DNA of 59,746 nt from Bradyrhizobium sacchari (GTDB taxonomy: Bacteria > Pseudomonadota > Alphaproteobacteria > Rhizobiales > Xanthobacteraceae). The notes under the pieces are model-generated. The model was not told the origin of the DNA. It searched no databases and saw only the letters and a program-made list of their open reading frames with translations. Below, piece after piece: positions 8,152 to 17,340 of this stretch; positions within the stretch are counted from its first letter, which is position 1; each line of letters starts with the position of its first letter. Made by a program: the position numbers and the translations under genes. The DNA lies in the NCBI RefSeq assembly GCF_002068095.1, contig NZ_LWIG01000015.1, positions 28,567 through 88,312 of the forward strand, in the 5' to 3' direction.

Positions 8152-9513
8152 TCAGAGTGGAAGTGGTGTCGCGGCAAAGATGCCGCTCGGATCGTAACGG
8201 CGTTTCACGGTTTGGAGTCGCGGTAGATTTTCACCATAGGCACGCGCGATCTGGTCATGAGCATTGGGTCCTAGCGCATTTGGATAGCCGCCCGGCAACG
8301 ACACCGGCTCCAACGCCCGGCACAGATCCTGAGCCCAGCGCCGATGGGCGGTTCCGTGGTCATCCAGAGAGGAGTCCCACGCCGCGATCGCCTCGACCAT
8401 GATATGTTCGCGCCTCATCCCAAACGCTGTGCTGTCGGGCGGCAATTGGGTCGGAAGGCCACGGAAGTGTTGTAGGATGACGGTCGAGAGCGGTGATGTT
8501 CGCCGCGCAGCGCCCGCCATCAGGATGGCAATGGCATTGATGTCGAGCTTCGGGATCCATCTTGTCTCAACCGCATAGTGGCGATCATTCACCACGCGTG
8601 CGTCGAAGCCTTGAACGAGTTCCTGATAGCTCATCAAACCGAGCTGGACATGAATGGGTGTCCCGCACCGTTTAAGGACCTCCATTGCGATTTCACCCGC
8701 CGACAATTGGCCGGTCCAGGCTGGCGCAAAAAAAAGCGCTGGATTGCCGTCGGGCAGTGCTATGATCCCAACCACGACCGCAAGATCATTGCTGGCCGAA
8801 TGCATGAACTCGGCATGGCGGCTTAGAACAGTTTCGGCTTCTGTCCAGGCAAACAGGATCATCCCACCGAGAACTCGCCGCGCGGGATGCAAGCGAATCT
8901 TCAGCGACGTGACGACGCCGAAGTTGCCGCCGCCACCGCGTAGCGCCCAGAACAGATCGGCGTGCCGGTCCTTATCGACGCTCACACACTGGCCGTCCGC
9001 GAGCACCAAGTCTGCGCCGATTAGATTGTCCAGCGCAAGCCCGCGGCTTGCGAGCAAGGGACCGTATCCTCCGACTGTCGCGAGCCCCGTTATGCCCGGG
9101 CGTCCATTCCAGCCCGTCACCGCCATCTGGTCAGCCGCATCGGCCGCAGCGACAACGTCTGCAGCTGTCGCACCGCCACCGACGACCCCCGTCTGCTGTT
9201 CGATGCGAACTTGGTTCATTCTCGACAGGTCGATTACAAGCCCATCCGGCCGGACCGCGCGTCCGACCACATCAAAGCCAGCGCCCCGAACCGAAAGCGG
9301 CATTTGATGAGCGCGGGCAACTCGTACCGCAGCCTGCACGTCATCGACATCGCTGCAGTAGACGATCGCAGTTGGATGGTGATCGACGTCGCGGTTCCAG
9401 ACTCTTCTTGCGCTCACATAGTCCGGGTCCTCCCGGGAGATGACACGAACCTGGAATTGCGCCCTCAGCGCTCTTACGACATCGCCAGACCGGCCGATTT
9501 CATTCTGCGTCAT
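8152..9513 (-). CDS. FAD-binding oxidoreductase, berberine-bridge/6-hydroxynicotine-oxidase type
   Basis: A 453-residue PCMH-type flavoprotein. The FAD-binding region is TAIVYCSDVDDVQAAVRVAR, then PLSVRGAGFDVVGRA, GLVIDLSRMNQV and FWALRGGGGNFGVVTSLKI, and the C-terminal BBE signature is YGENLPRLQTVKRRYDPSGIF. The position that normally holds the histidine for covalent flavin attachment (RGGGH in the family) reads RGAGF here, so the flavin is probably not bound at this His. The second attachment Cys of bicovalent members is also not evident. It is divergent from nothing obvious and faces the same way as the AraC gene upstream (69-bp gap). The substrate is unknown. Confidence 0.9.
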   Translation of the reverse strand: MTQNEIGRSGDVVRALRAQFQVRVISREDPDYVSARRVWNRDVDHHPTAIVYCSDVDDVQAAVRVARAHQMPLSVRGAGFDVVGRAVRPDGLVIDLSRMNQVRIEQQTGVVGGGATAADVVAAADAADQMAVTGWNGRPGITGLATVGGYGPLLASRGLALDNLIGADLVLADGQCVSVDKDRHADLFWALRGGGGNFGVVTSLKIRLHPARRVLGGMILFAWTEAETVLSRHAEFMHSASNDLAVVVGIIALPDGNPALFFAPAWTGQLSAGEIAMEVLKRCGTPIHVQLGLMSYQELVQGFDARVVNDRHYAVETRWIPKLDINAIAILMAGAARRTSPLSTVILQHFRGLPTQLPPDSTAFGMRREHIMVEAIAAWDSSLDDHGTAHRRWAQDLCRALEPVSLPGGYPNALGPNAHDQIARAYGENLPRLQTVKRRYDPSGIFAATPLPL

Positions 9514-9582
9514 GTTTGCTGTCCGCTATTGATTCATCCGACCACCACCACATCTCACAATTCGATATCGCAGATCGCAGCA

Positions 9583-10596
9583 TCAATCGCGGCCTGCGCA
9601 GCTATTGCTCACGATGGCGGCATCAATCGCCCGGACTTTGCCCGGACTGAAACCGTATTGGCGGCGATACGCCGCGATGAACCCGGACGGGGTTGCGTAG
9701 CCTGCTTCCCGGGCGGCCTGCGTGACACTGGCTCCCGCTTCCTTGAGGGCGAGATCAGCGCGCCGCAGCAGCAGCGCGTTTCGATAGCCCGACAGCGTGG
9801 TACCGTAAACCTGCCTGAAGACGAGCCGAAGTTTGGTTCGATTCATGCCCGCTGCGCGGGCGAGCGCATCGATATCTAAACTGCGATGCGGCGCCCGGTC
9901 GATGCTCTCCCTGACTTTCCGGAGGCGCTCGAGAGCCTGCGACCCAACACGGCCGCCGCCAGCGTCGAGCGCGTCGCGCCGAGCAATTTCGCTGAACAGC
10001 GCAGACGTCAGGTCGAGCGATTTGGCCTCGTAGAAGAGTTCGGGGAGTTCTGCAAGCCCGGGCCGATGCGCAGCGATCTCACAGGCGACCGTGCCGAATC
10101 GGCCAGGTATCAACTTTTCGACCATAAGCTCGCGTGCCCCGATCACGCGGCGAAGGGAGACGGGGAGGTTGCCATAAGAAAGGCCACGATTCTCGATCAG
10201 GGCGGTAATATCGATGACGAGCGTCACGGCTTGAAGGCCGTTCGGCGCCCGAGCCGCGAACTTGAAACGCTCATGTCTGGGAACGAAGACCATCGTCAAA
10301 TCGGCACCATCTGCACCGACATGTGTTTCATGAATGGCAAATTCGGTCTGGACTTCATGTGGATCAAGGACGACGCTGCAAACGATGACATCCCGGCTCG
10401 CCACCGCCTCCAATCCGATCTCACTCGACGTCGCGCGTTTGACGATAAATACTCCGATGTCTCGACCAACCCACACCGTGTTGGCGCCGACGCCTTGCTC
10501 GTTAGCGTTTGACCATGTCACATCCGCAAGATTTCCGCCGTGTCCCCTCAGTCCAGCACGCCTTAAGATGCATTCGAAAGCGACATCCGACTTCAC
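9583..10596 (-). CDS. AraC family transcriptional regulator
   Basis: A protein of about 337 residues with a C-terminal AraC DNA-binding domain: first helix-turn-helix in SLDIDALARAAGMNRTKLRLVFRQVYG and second in SVTQAAREAGYATPSGFIAAYRRQYGFSPG. The N-terminal two thirds is a poorly conserved ligand domain, as in PchR-like regulators. I place the start at GTG 10596 because TAGGAG lies five bases upstream; an in-frame GTG at 10602 overlaps that site. It probably controls the FAD oxidase immediately downstream. Confidence 0.88.
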   Translation of the reverse strand: MKSDVAFECILRRAGLRGHGGNLADVTWSNANEQGVGANTVWVGRDIGVFIVKRATSSEIGLEAVASRDVIVCSVVLDPHEVQTEFAIHETHVGADGADLTMVFVPRHERFKFAARAPNGLQAVTLVIDITALIENRGLSYGNLPVSLRRVIGARELMVEKLIPGRFGTVACEIAAHRPGLAELPELFYEAKSLDLTSALFSEIARRDALDAGGGRVGSQALERLRKVRESIDRAPHRSLDIDALARAAGMNRTKLRLVFRQVYGTTLSGYRNALLLRRADLALKEAGASVTQAAREAGYATPSGFIAAYRRQYGFSPGKVRAIDAAIVSNSCAGRD

Positions 10597-11691
10597 ACGC
10601 ACTCCTATTCAATGACCGATTCAACCTTTTGCACCGACCCAACCCCCTCGATTGCATCATCGGATGCTGCCCGCACAGGGATGTATCTGAACCGGCGCAA
10701 GCTCGGGGACAGCTGGGATGGACTGAGGCCCCACTCCACGTCAGCGGCTTTGGCGGCGGCCTTCGAAAGTGGAGTGCATTTCCCGTCCGAGACATTCAGC
10801 CTCAATTTGTGAAGAGTAAAAGGGGCCTCGACCTATTCGTTGGTCGGCCCGTATCCGGCTGTGCTTAGCCCATCTTACAGAGTCAATCATCGAGCGTAGG
10901 CGCGCCACCACCATGAAAGTAGGGCGCCACGGTCCAACGCTCCGCCGGGATGGTCAGCGGAAGGATCGCCGAACCGGCGCCGCAAGAGCGCGGGATGCGC
11001 GGGGTATCTGCTGTCGCCATTTCCGGCTGAAACCTAATTGTTGCCGGGCGGCTGGACGCCGGCTTTGCGAGGCCAGCTTCCAATTGGTTCCATGTCGCAC
11101 ACTGTGAAGCCACCCATGCTTAGTGCGGCATACAGTGCGAATCCTTCTATCAACGATGTAATGATAGCTGAGCACCAGCCGGCGGAGTTATCTGGCCTAA
11201 GAACGGGCGCCGTCTGACCAACAGATGACAAATTAAGCCACCTGTCGACCACGATCTGCCGAGCGGCAATGTTATTAGCGGGCGGATCACGCTTAAGCAG
11301 CACTCCGTCTACTTTCCTCTTCCGATGGCCGCACTGACCAGTCATCGTCGGTGTTGGAATCGATTTGAGCATCCCAAGTCCTCCGCAGTGAAGTCCTCCG
11401 CAGTGACGAACGGACGATACTCTAAGCCTCGTCCGTTACGCCCGCATCACTGCAGATCTCGAATCGACTACGAATGTAACGAACCGCAAGATTTATCGGT
11501 CACAAACGTCGTTCACGCGGTGATCTAGTGCTGTTCGACAGCGTGTCGAAAATCATACGCCGCAAAGCATATGGTCTGAGTCATACCGGGGGCTGCTCGG
11601 ATCAGGCTCAAGCTCGTACCGCAGCGCCAAAATTTAATGGTGTCAAAAATCAAAGGTCGCTCAAACCAATGCTCCTGAGGTGGAGCAATTG
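10597..11691. other. intergenic stretch of about 1.1 kb without recognisable gene
   Basis: No frame in this stretch shows a protein family I recognise, and none has a convincing ribosome-binding site with family-like composition. Local AT content appears higher than in the flanking genes. It contains a 15-bp tandem duplication at 11376-11405. It may be the remains of deleted genes or of a mobile element, but nothing in it proves that. Confidence 0.5.
11376..11405. repeat. 15-bp tandem duplication
   Basis: The unit AAGTCCTCCGCAGTG occurs twice, back to back, with no mismatch, inside the gene-free 10.6-11.7 kb stretch. It looks like a replication-slippage duplication. Confidence 0.85.
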
Positions 11692-13809
11692 TTACACTTC
11701 CGTGCTCATCAGCGCGGCGATAATACGATCGCGAGTGAGGGGCAGGTCCCGCAAGCGGATCCCCAGAGCTCCAGCGACTGCATTGGCGATTGCAGCTGCG
11801 GTGGGGCCCAGGGACGCTTCGCCGACCCCACTCGGGGCGCAGTCCGGCCTCGATAGGACTTCAACTGTAATCTCAGGCACCTCCGTGAAGGTCAAGATTG
11901 GATAATCCTTCCAGCTCTCGGCCGTCAGGCGCGCACCGTCTGTTGGAACCTCTTCCTTGAGGGTCCAGCTGGCCGCCTGCACCATGCCACCTTCGATCTG
12001 GGAAACGATCCCAGTCGGATTGATGGCAAGACCCGCATCGACCGCGGCCCACATACCGCGGAGCTCCACGTTTTCCTCGACCGCAACGAGGACGGCGACA
12101 GCGCAATACGTCCCCGTATTTTTGAATCGAGCAAACCCTAGCCCACGCGCCAATCCGTGTTGGCACGGCGATGACCAGTTTGCCAACTCGGCCACGCGTC
12201 GAATTACATCGCTGGCTCGTTCATCGGACAGGTGAGCGAGCCGAAATTCTACCGGGTCAACGTTCGCGATTTGAGCCAATTCATCCATGAAGCTTTCGAT
12301 CGCGAACACGTTGGCGAAAGCACCCAAGGACCGGAGCGCGGAGAGCCGAAACGGAAGGTTGGGAACAAATTGATAGGTAACGTGTTGGGGAAAATCATAG
12401 AGCGCGACCGCGTTCTTCGAGCCGCCGTTGTGAAATGGCAGATCGGTATCCGCGCGAAGTGCAAACGCATCGTCCGCCGCGGCGGGGGCAAGCAAATTGA
12501 CAGAGCCGTTCCAGCCGGGCCGCTGGATGTGGGTGCCAGACCGTGTCGACAGCCGCCACCCGGAAATCCGAGAACCCGATAATTTGGCGGCGATTTCGAC
12601 ACGCATCGGCGAACCGAGCGGTTCTGATGTCAACTCGTCCTTGCGGCTCCACTGAACCCTGACGGGGCGTCCCGGCAGACGGCTGGCCAGAAGCACCGCA
12701 TCCATGGCTGCATCGTCGGCACCGTTATGGCCGTAACATCCGGCTGCAAGCATGTGCCGCACCCGGACGATTTCCGGCGGTACGTCCAGCACCTCGGCAA
12801 TCTGCGCGCGAAGAGCAAAGACGTTCTGCGAGTGGGTCCATACCTCGACATGCCCCTCAGTGACGACCGCGACCCCGCAAGATGGTCCGATCGAGCCGTG
12901 GGCTATCAACGGCTTGGTATACGTCGCTGTGAGCACATCGTCACCGCCGCTAGTCTGATCCAACTCGGAGCCCTCGTCCGAGTGGATCACACTGTCGATG
13001 CTCGATGCGCGCAAAAGGATCTCCTGCGCAGTTAGCTTGGTCTCCTGCGATGGCGGGAAGCGCCAGGTGCAGTGCCGCTCGAGCTTTGCCGCGGCAACTT
13101 GAAGGCCATATTCGCTGTCTGCGATGACGCCGACGAGATTATTCTGGCGGATCACCTGCACGACGCCCGCAAGCCTCTCTACGACCTTGGCGTCGACGGA
13201 GTCGAGATGGGCCATCAGGCATGGCTTGCGGATGATTTTTCCATGTAACATGCCCTCCAAGGTAAAGTCGTGGATGAAAGCACCGCCGCCAATGCGCTCC
13301 AGCAGCTCCGTTCTCGGCGGACTTGCTCCGACGATTTCGTAGCTCTGCCGTGGCTTCGGAGTCGCCTGCCCAGTGATTGGAACATCGAAATTTATGTCGT
13401 CCGCCGCAGTCCAGTAGGTCTCGGCTGTCGGAGCGCCGTTGAGATGGAAATTGCCATCCATTGCAGTTATCTCGGTGCGTCGAGCTTGCAATCGCATTGC
13501 CGCCGCGTCGAATAGGCGATGCCGCAGCTCCGCTGCGGCGCGTCGCACGAGCGGGCCGGAGGTCTCGATCGACATGCTTCCGACCGTACCAGCCTCAAAT
13601 GGCGAGACCGCTGTGTCGCCAGACACGGTAGCAGTCTTAGCTAGCGACAAGTCGAGCTCCTCGGCGGCGATCTGCCTTAAGGCGAGCAGGATGCCTTGCC
13701 CCAGCTCGACCTTACCGGTTTTTAGAACCGCGGTTCCCTCGCTTGAGAGATCAAACCAGGCGCCGAGACACTCCGGAACGCTGGGGGGCGCGTCGACTGC
13801 CCTAGTCAT
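11692..13809 (-). CDS. molybdenum hydroxylase large subunit, isoquinoline 1-oxidoreductase IorB type
   Basis: A 705-residue molybdopterin-binding subunit of the xanthine dehydrogenase superfamily. Visible features are KVELGQGILLALRQIAAEELDL near residue 35, a substrate-domain start at YEIVGASPPRTELLERIGGGAFIHDF, and near the C-terminus the catalytic glutamate in SGVGEASLGPTAAAIANAV. The arrangement is that of IorB-like two-subunit enzymes that hydroxylate N-heteroaromatic rings. The frame is open to 14091, but the extra 94 residues overlap the iron-sulfur subunit gene; ATG 13809 overlaps that gene's end by 8 bp and has a G-run upstream. No twin-arginine signal is seen. It partners with the [2Fe-2S] subunit just upstream. 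Confidence 0.9.
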   Translation of the reverse strand: MTRAVDAPPSVPECLGAWFDLSSEGTAVLKTGKVELGQGILLALRQIAAEELDLSLAKTATVSGDTAVSPFEAGTVGSMSIETSGPLVRRAAAELRHRLFDAAAMRLQARRTEITAMDGNFHLNGAPTAETYWTAADDINFDVPITGQATPKPRQSYEIVGASPPRTELLERIGGGAFIHDFTLEGMLHGKIIRKPCLMAHLDSVDAKVVERLAGVVQVIRQNNLVGVIADSEYGLQVAAAKLERHCTWRFPPSQETKLTAQEILLRASSIDSVIHSDEGSELDQTSGGDDVLTATYTKPLIAHGSIGPSCGVAVVTEGHVEVWTHSQNVFALRAQIAEVLDVPPEIVRVRHMLAAGCYGHNGADDAAMDAVLLASRLPGRPVRVQWSRKDELTSEPLGSPMRVEIAAKLSGSRISGWRLSTRSGTHIQRPGWNGSVNLLAPAAADDAFALRADTDLPFHNGGSKNAVALYDFPQHVTYQFVPNLPFRLSALRSLGAFANVFAIESFMDELAQIANVDPVEFRLAHLSDERASDVIRRVAELANWSSPCQHGLARGLGFARFKNTGTYCAVAVLVAVEENVELRGMWAAVDAGLAINPTGIVSQIEGGMVQAASWTLKEEVPTDGARLTAESWKDYPILTFTEVPEITVEVLSRPDCAPSGVGEASLGPTAAAIANAVAGALGIRLRDLPLTRDRIIAALMSTEV

Positions 13810-14284
13810 TCCGATAGCCCCCCAATTCGTCCACCGCGTCAATCGCTTTGCCAATGCCACGCAAAATTGCGGCGTGAGCACCGCAGCGGCACAAATGCCG
13901 ACCGAGAGATTTCTTAACTTCTTCGATCGATGGTCGCTGCTTACCCGCAACGAGTTCGTGCGCCGTGACGAATATTCCGCTGAGGCAATAGCCGCATTGA
14001 CCTGCACCAGCTTCGACGAAGGCCTCGCGAAGAATGTCCGCGATGTTTCCGGTAATCCCTTCGATCGTCTGAACGCTTTTGCCGGCGGCATCCGCGACCA
14101 GATAAGTGCATGAGCAGCGCCGCGTCTGATCGACGATGACTAGGCACGCGGAGCAGTCCTCTCCGCCGCAACCGAAACGCGTACCCCGTAACCCAAGTTC
14201 GTTCCTCAAGGCATAGATGAGAGGCGTCTCAGCATCGGTTGTCACCTCCACCCGTTTGCCATTCACGGTAAATGCCGTTGCCAT
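13802..14284 (-). CDS. [2Fe-2S] iron-sulfur subunit of molybdenum hydroxylase, IorA type
   Basis: A 160-residue small subunit with two [2Fe-2S] clusters: a plant-ferredoxin-type cluster (Cys39, Cys44, Cys47, Cys59) and the C-terminal four-helix cluster (Cys97, Cys100, Cys132, Cys134 in QCGYC and HLCRC). It passes electrons from the molybdenum subunit to an external acceptor. The start at ATG 14284 puts MATAFTVNGKRVEV at the N-terminus, as usual; the frame extends to a GTG at 14344. There is no FAD subunit nearby, in keeping with the IorAB type. It is divergent from the binding-protein gene at 14444 across a region with a LacI-type operator. Confidence 0.92.
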   Translation of the reverse strand: MATAFTVNGKRVEVTTDAETPLIYALRNELGLRGTRFGCGGEDCSACLVIVDQTRRCSCTYLVADAAGKSVQTIEGITGNIADILREAFVEAGAGQCGYCLSGIFVTAHELVAGKQRPSIEEVKKSLGRHLCRCGAHAAILRGIGKAIDAVDELGGYRND

Positions 14285-14392
14285 GCCCGTCTCGTGCGTG
14301 CCGCTCGGTTTAAGATCCTCAAGGAGGTGCGTGGCGAACAGCACAGATGTCGTCGCTGGCCGAGCCTAATTGAGGACTTGCTTGACTTGCCA

Positions 14393-14406
14393 TACAATCG
14401 ATTGCA
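14393..14406. promoter_or_regulatory. LacI-family operator, site A (TACAATCGATTGCA)
   Basis: A near-perfect palindrome with the ATCGAT core, in the divergent region between the IorAB-type genes and the NMT1-type binding-protein gene. The same motif recurs at 16572, 16872, 24771, 24794 and, with one core change, 31828. Binding by one of the LacI regulators here is inferred. Confidence 0.7.
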
Positions 14407-14443
14407 GAGAATATCAATCGCGAAGTCCGCCCGGGAGGTGAAC

Positions 14444-15403
14444 GTGAAAAACCGTGTTGATGGGGCTGCAACGTCCGTCAAAAGTCAGGCATGTCCAGTG
14501 CGGGTGATCGCATTTGCAGGAGCGTCCAATTGGCCGCTATGGGTCGGGCAGCGTTTGGGATTTTTCGCCCGAGAAGGCATCGACCTTTCGCTCGAGCTGA
14601 CCGCGAGCTCGATCCAAATGGCACAGGCGCTGCATGCCGGCTCAGCGCTCATTGCGCTTACGTCTATCGACAATGTGATCGCGTACGCAAATGGGCAGGG
14701 CGAGGTCCCCCTCGCTGGTCCGGCGGATTTCTTTGCCTTCATGGGCGTCGACGACGGCCTCTTGAGCGTCATGGCGAGCCCATCGATTTCCTCGATTGGT
14801 AATCTTGCCGGACGGACGCTTGCCGTCGATGCGCTCACGACGGGTTATGTGTTTGTGCTGAAGGAAATTCTGGCGCAAAATGGACTCTTCGACGGCGATG
14901 TTGCCTACGCGGCGATCGGTACGGGCGCGGAGCGGCTTGCCGCACTCAATGCGGGGGCATGCAGCGCGACGCTGCTCAATGCGCCGCTGTGTCTGGCTGC
15001 CGAACGCGCCGGGAACAGGCGGTTGATTCTCGCCCGGGACGTACTCGGCCGCTACCAGGGAATTGTTGGCGCCGCGCGACGCGGCTGGGCCGAGGCCAAT
15101 CGTGCCAGCGTTCAGGCATTCATCCGGGCGTTCCACCGCAGCCTGCAATGGCTCAGCGAGCCGCGCAATCAGACCGAGGCCTGCGCAATTCTGGCGGCGC
15201 GGCTGCCGGCGCTCGCCGGGGTGGTCGACGTCGCCCATCGTATGCTGGTGCTAGAGGGAGGACTGGAGAAAAGCCTGACCATTGACCGCGACGGCACCGC
15301 CCGTGTGATCAAGCTGCGTGAAATCTATGGCACCCGGCGGACCGACCTCGGTGGGCCCGAGCGTTATATCGACGATTCGTTCCTGCGTTCGGCCCTGGCT
15401 TAA
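14444..15403 (+). CDS. NMT1/THI5-like ABC transporter substrate-binding protein
   Basis: A 319-residue protein of the NMT1/SsuA-type binding-protein fold: PLWVGQRLGFFAREGIDLSLELTASS is the typical N-terminal lobe motif, then NLAGRTLAVDALTTGYVFVLKEIL. The start GTG 14444 has GGGAGG five bases upstream; another in-frame GTG at 14438 overlaps that site. No signal peptide is evident, which is odd for a periplasmic protein: the mature-like sequence begins about 25 residues in. No permease or ATPase genes of this family are adjacent. It lies divergent from the IorAB-type hydroxylase, so it may bind that enzyme's substrate. It converges on the first LacI gene, with 6 bp between stops. Confidence 0.8.
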   Translation: MKNRVDGAATSVKSQACPVRVIAFAGASNWPLWVGQRLGFFAREGIDLSLELTASSIQMAQALHAGSALIALTSIDNVIAYANGQGEVPLAGPADFFAFMGVDDGLLSVMASPSISSIGNLAGRTLAVDALTTGYVFVLKEILAQNGLFDGDVAYAAIGTGAERLAALNAGACSATLLNAPLCLAAERAGNRRLILARDVLGRYQGIVGAARRGWAEANRASVQAFIRAFHRSLQWLSEPRNQTEACAILAARLPALAGVVDVAHRMLVLEGGLEKSLTIDRDGTARVIKLREIYGTRRTDLGGPERYIDDSFLRSALA

Positions 15404-15409
15404 GCTGCG

Positions 15410-16519
15410 TCAGCGGCGATCGGCCTTGCGTGAGGAGGACGCTGCGCGCTTCGCAAGAGTGGTGCGGGGCGCTGCTGTTGAAGCCCTGACGATCAGCTTC
15501 GGCGGAAGCACTATGTTCCTGATCAGCTGATCATTGTCTTCCATGGCTTGCTGGAGCAGATCCGCCGCTTGAAGCCCCATCTCCCGGTGACTGATGCGAA
15601 CCGTCGTCAGGGCGGGATGCACGAGGTCGACGAGCGGCATGTCGTTGTGTCCGACAATGGAAATATCGCGCGGGCAATTCATGTGCCTTTCCTGGAGCGC
15701 ATCGTACGCCCCGAGCGCGAGCAGGTCGTTCGCCGCGACGATGCCGGTGATGTCAGGCCTCGCGTCGATCAGGCGGCGCATCGACTCGGCACCTTGCTCG
15801 CGCGTGTAATTCCCGGCGACCTCGCAAGGTGCCTTCAGCGGATCGAGACCGCGCGCAGCCAGGCCTTGCGCAAAACCCTGACGTCGCAAGAATCCCGTCG
15901 AGTGCTCGGGGGGGCCGGCAAGGTGACCGATATCCGTGTGTCCGAGATCGACCAGATGGTCCACCGCGAGTTGCATACCCTGTATGTCGTCGGATACGAC
16001 GGCCGAAATGCGCGCTTCCTTCTCGGCCCGGTTCACGAGAACGGCGGGCAGCTTCTGCTCCACGCAAAACGAAACCAGCGGGTCGTGCCTGCTGGCCGTT
16101 GCGATGATCAGCCCATCGACGCGGCGCGCAATCAGGCCGCCTGCGATGTCGAGCTGCTGTTCTGGAGCGCCGCCGACATAGGCGACGAGCGTGGAGTAGC
16201 CGCGCGCCGACAGCCGCTCGGTCGCCCCGGTCAGGATCGGTGTGAACACGCTTGTCGCGATATCTGGCACCAATATTCCGACCAGCTTCGATCGTCCGGT
16301 GCGTAGGCTTGCCGCGACGGGGTCCAGCCGGTAGCCGAGTTCCTGCGCAGCCTTAAGTACCCGCGCAACGGCGGATGGATCGACCATCGGCCGTGTCTCG
16401 GGACTTAAGGCTCGCGAAACCGTTGAAACATGGACGCCAGCGAGCTCCGCCACCTGTTTCATGGTAACGGTGCGGCGGCTGCCCTTGGATTGAGAGAATC
16501 TGGCTTTCACGGCAATCAC
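15410..16519 (-). CDS. LacI family transcriptional regulator (first of three)
   Basis: A LacI-family repressor of 369 residues from GTG 16519. The N-terminal HTH is VTMKQVAELAGVHVSTVSRAL (about residues 18-38), with the hinge helix in LDPVAASLRTGRS and a periplasmic-binding-like ligand domain starting SKLVGILVPDIATSVFTPIL. The ligand domain closely resembles the regulator at 24868 (shared VVSDD, VAGNYTREQG/AAGYSREAG, GHNDMPL). Its own promoter has operator site B at 16572, which suggests autoregulation. Confidence 0.93.
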   Translation of the reverse strand: MIAVKARFSQSKGSRRTVTMKQVAELAGVHVSTVSRALSPETRPMVDPSAVARVLKAAQELGYRLDPVAASLRTGRSKLVGILVPDIATSVFTPILTGATERLSARGYSTLVAYVGGAPEQQLDIAGGLIARRVDGLIIATASRHDPLVSFCVEQKLPAVLVNRAEKEARISAVVSDDIQGMQLAVDHLVDLGHTDIGHLAGPPEHSTGFLRRQGFAQGLAARGLDPLKAPCEVAGNYTREQGAESMRRLIDARPDITGIVAANDLLALGAYDALQERHMNCPRDISIVGHNDMPLVDLVHPALTTVRISHREMGLQAADLLQQAMEDNDQLIRNIVLPPKLIVRASTAAPRTTLAKRAASSSRKADRR

Positions 16520-16571
16520 TCTTAGAGCAACCGAACAAATAGAAGATCGCCAAAGATTGCAAGCAAACCTC

Positions 16572-16585
16572 TACAATCGTTTGTA
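16572..16585. promoter_or_regulatory. LacI-family operator, site B (TACAATCGTTTGTA)
   Basis: A variant of the recurring palindrome, 53 bp upstream of the first LacI gene, where it would overlap the promoter. Symmetric outer halves (TACAA/TTGTA) are retained, with one change in the core. Confidence 0.6.
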
Positions 16586-16871
16586 AAAAATCATGACCTC
16601 AATGTACCTTCTCCTCTGCGGTCGGAGGCAAGAGAGGCTGGTTGGCTCCCGCAGAACTTGTTTTGTTTTTTGCGAATGCAGCTCAGGCTCGCCCTGCGCT
16701 GGGCCTTTTTCTCTGCAGCCTTTCTCGAAATAAAATATTGTTTTAATTAAAGAATTTTTTCCGGTCGCCGATCGATTCGAATGGCGAGTCCCCCAAGACG
16801 CTGAACCGTCATTGCCCCCTTGATTGGCATCATACGTCCGAAAATGAGGCTTGACGCCGGCTACAAACATC

Positions 16872-16885
16872 TGCAATCGATTGTA
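16872..16885. promoter_or_regulatory. LacI-family operator, site C (TGCAATCGATTGTA)
   Basis: A copy of the recurring palindrome located 38 bp upstream of the first RidA-family gene, at the head of the RidA/MFS/outer-membrane unit. Confidence 0.7.
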
Positions 16886-16922
16886 CAGCAGGAACGCGAC
16901 ATTAACGGAGAGAGGTGCTTCC

Positions 16923-17309
16923 ATGAAGAAGACATTCGTTCGCGGTACATGGCAGAAGAACCGGGCGTTTTCGCCGGCCATCGTGACCGAAGGTGGCAAG
17001 ATCATCTGGATCGCCGGCCATACGGGCCAGAAAGATGACGAGGGCAAGTCGCTAGCCGGTAATTTCGAGGCCCAGACCTACCAGACTTTCCGCAATATCG
17101 AGGCGACCCTGAAGGAAGCCGGCGGCTCACTCAAGGACATCGTCACCATGACGGTGTTCCTGACCGACGCGCGCAACACGACCCGGATGACGGAGATCAG
17201 AACGGAGCTGTTCGGATCCGATTTTCCCGCCAGCGCCGCGATCACGGTCACGGGCTTTGCCGATCCGAACATGCTGATCGAAATCCAGGGCATCGCGGTC
17301 GTCGAATAG
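16923..17309 (+). CDS. RidA (YjgF/YER057c/UK114) family protein
   Basis: A 128-residue Rid-family protein with the usual order: IVTEGGKIIWIAGHTG, then FEAQTYQTFRNIEATLKEAG, DIVTMTVFLTDARN and the final IEIQGIAVVE. The ribosome-binding site GGAGAGAGG precedes the ATG. In deaminase-type RidA the conserved arginine sits in a PARS-like motif; here this reads FPASAA, so imine-deaminating activity is doubtful and it resembles the Arg-less Rid subgroups found in catabolic clusters. It is first in a plus-strand unit with the MFS and outer-membrane genes, behind operator site C. Confidence 0.92.
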   Translation: MKKTFVRGTWQKNRAFSPAIVTEGGKIIWIAGHTGQKDDEGKSLAGNFEAQTYQTFRNIEATLKEAGGSLKDIVTMTVFLTDARNTTRMTEIRTELFGSDFPASAAITVTGFADPNMLIEIQGIAVVE

Positions 17310-17340
17310 ATCGCGCCAACTCAAACGGGGAGATGAGCAC

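Noticed and set aside
11034..11372. 112-residue minus-strand open frame in the 1.1-kb gap, with a hydrophobic patch
   Set aside because: No recognisable family, no good ribosome-binding site and composition unlike the neighbouring genes.
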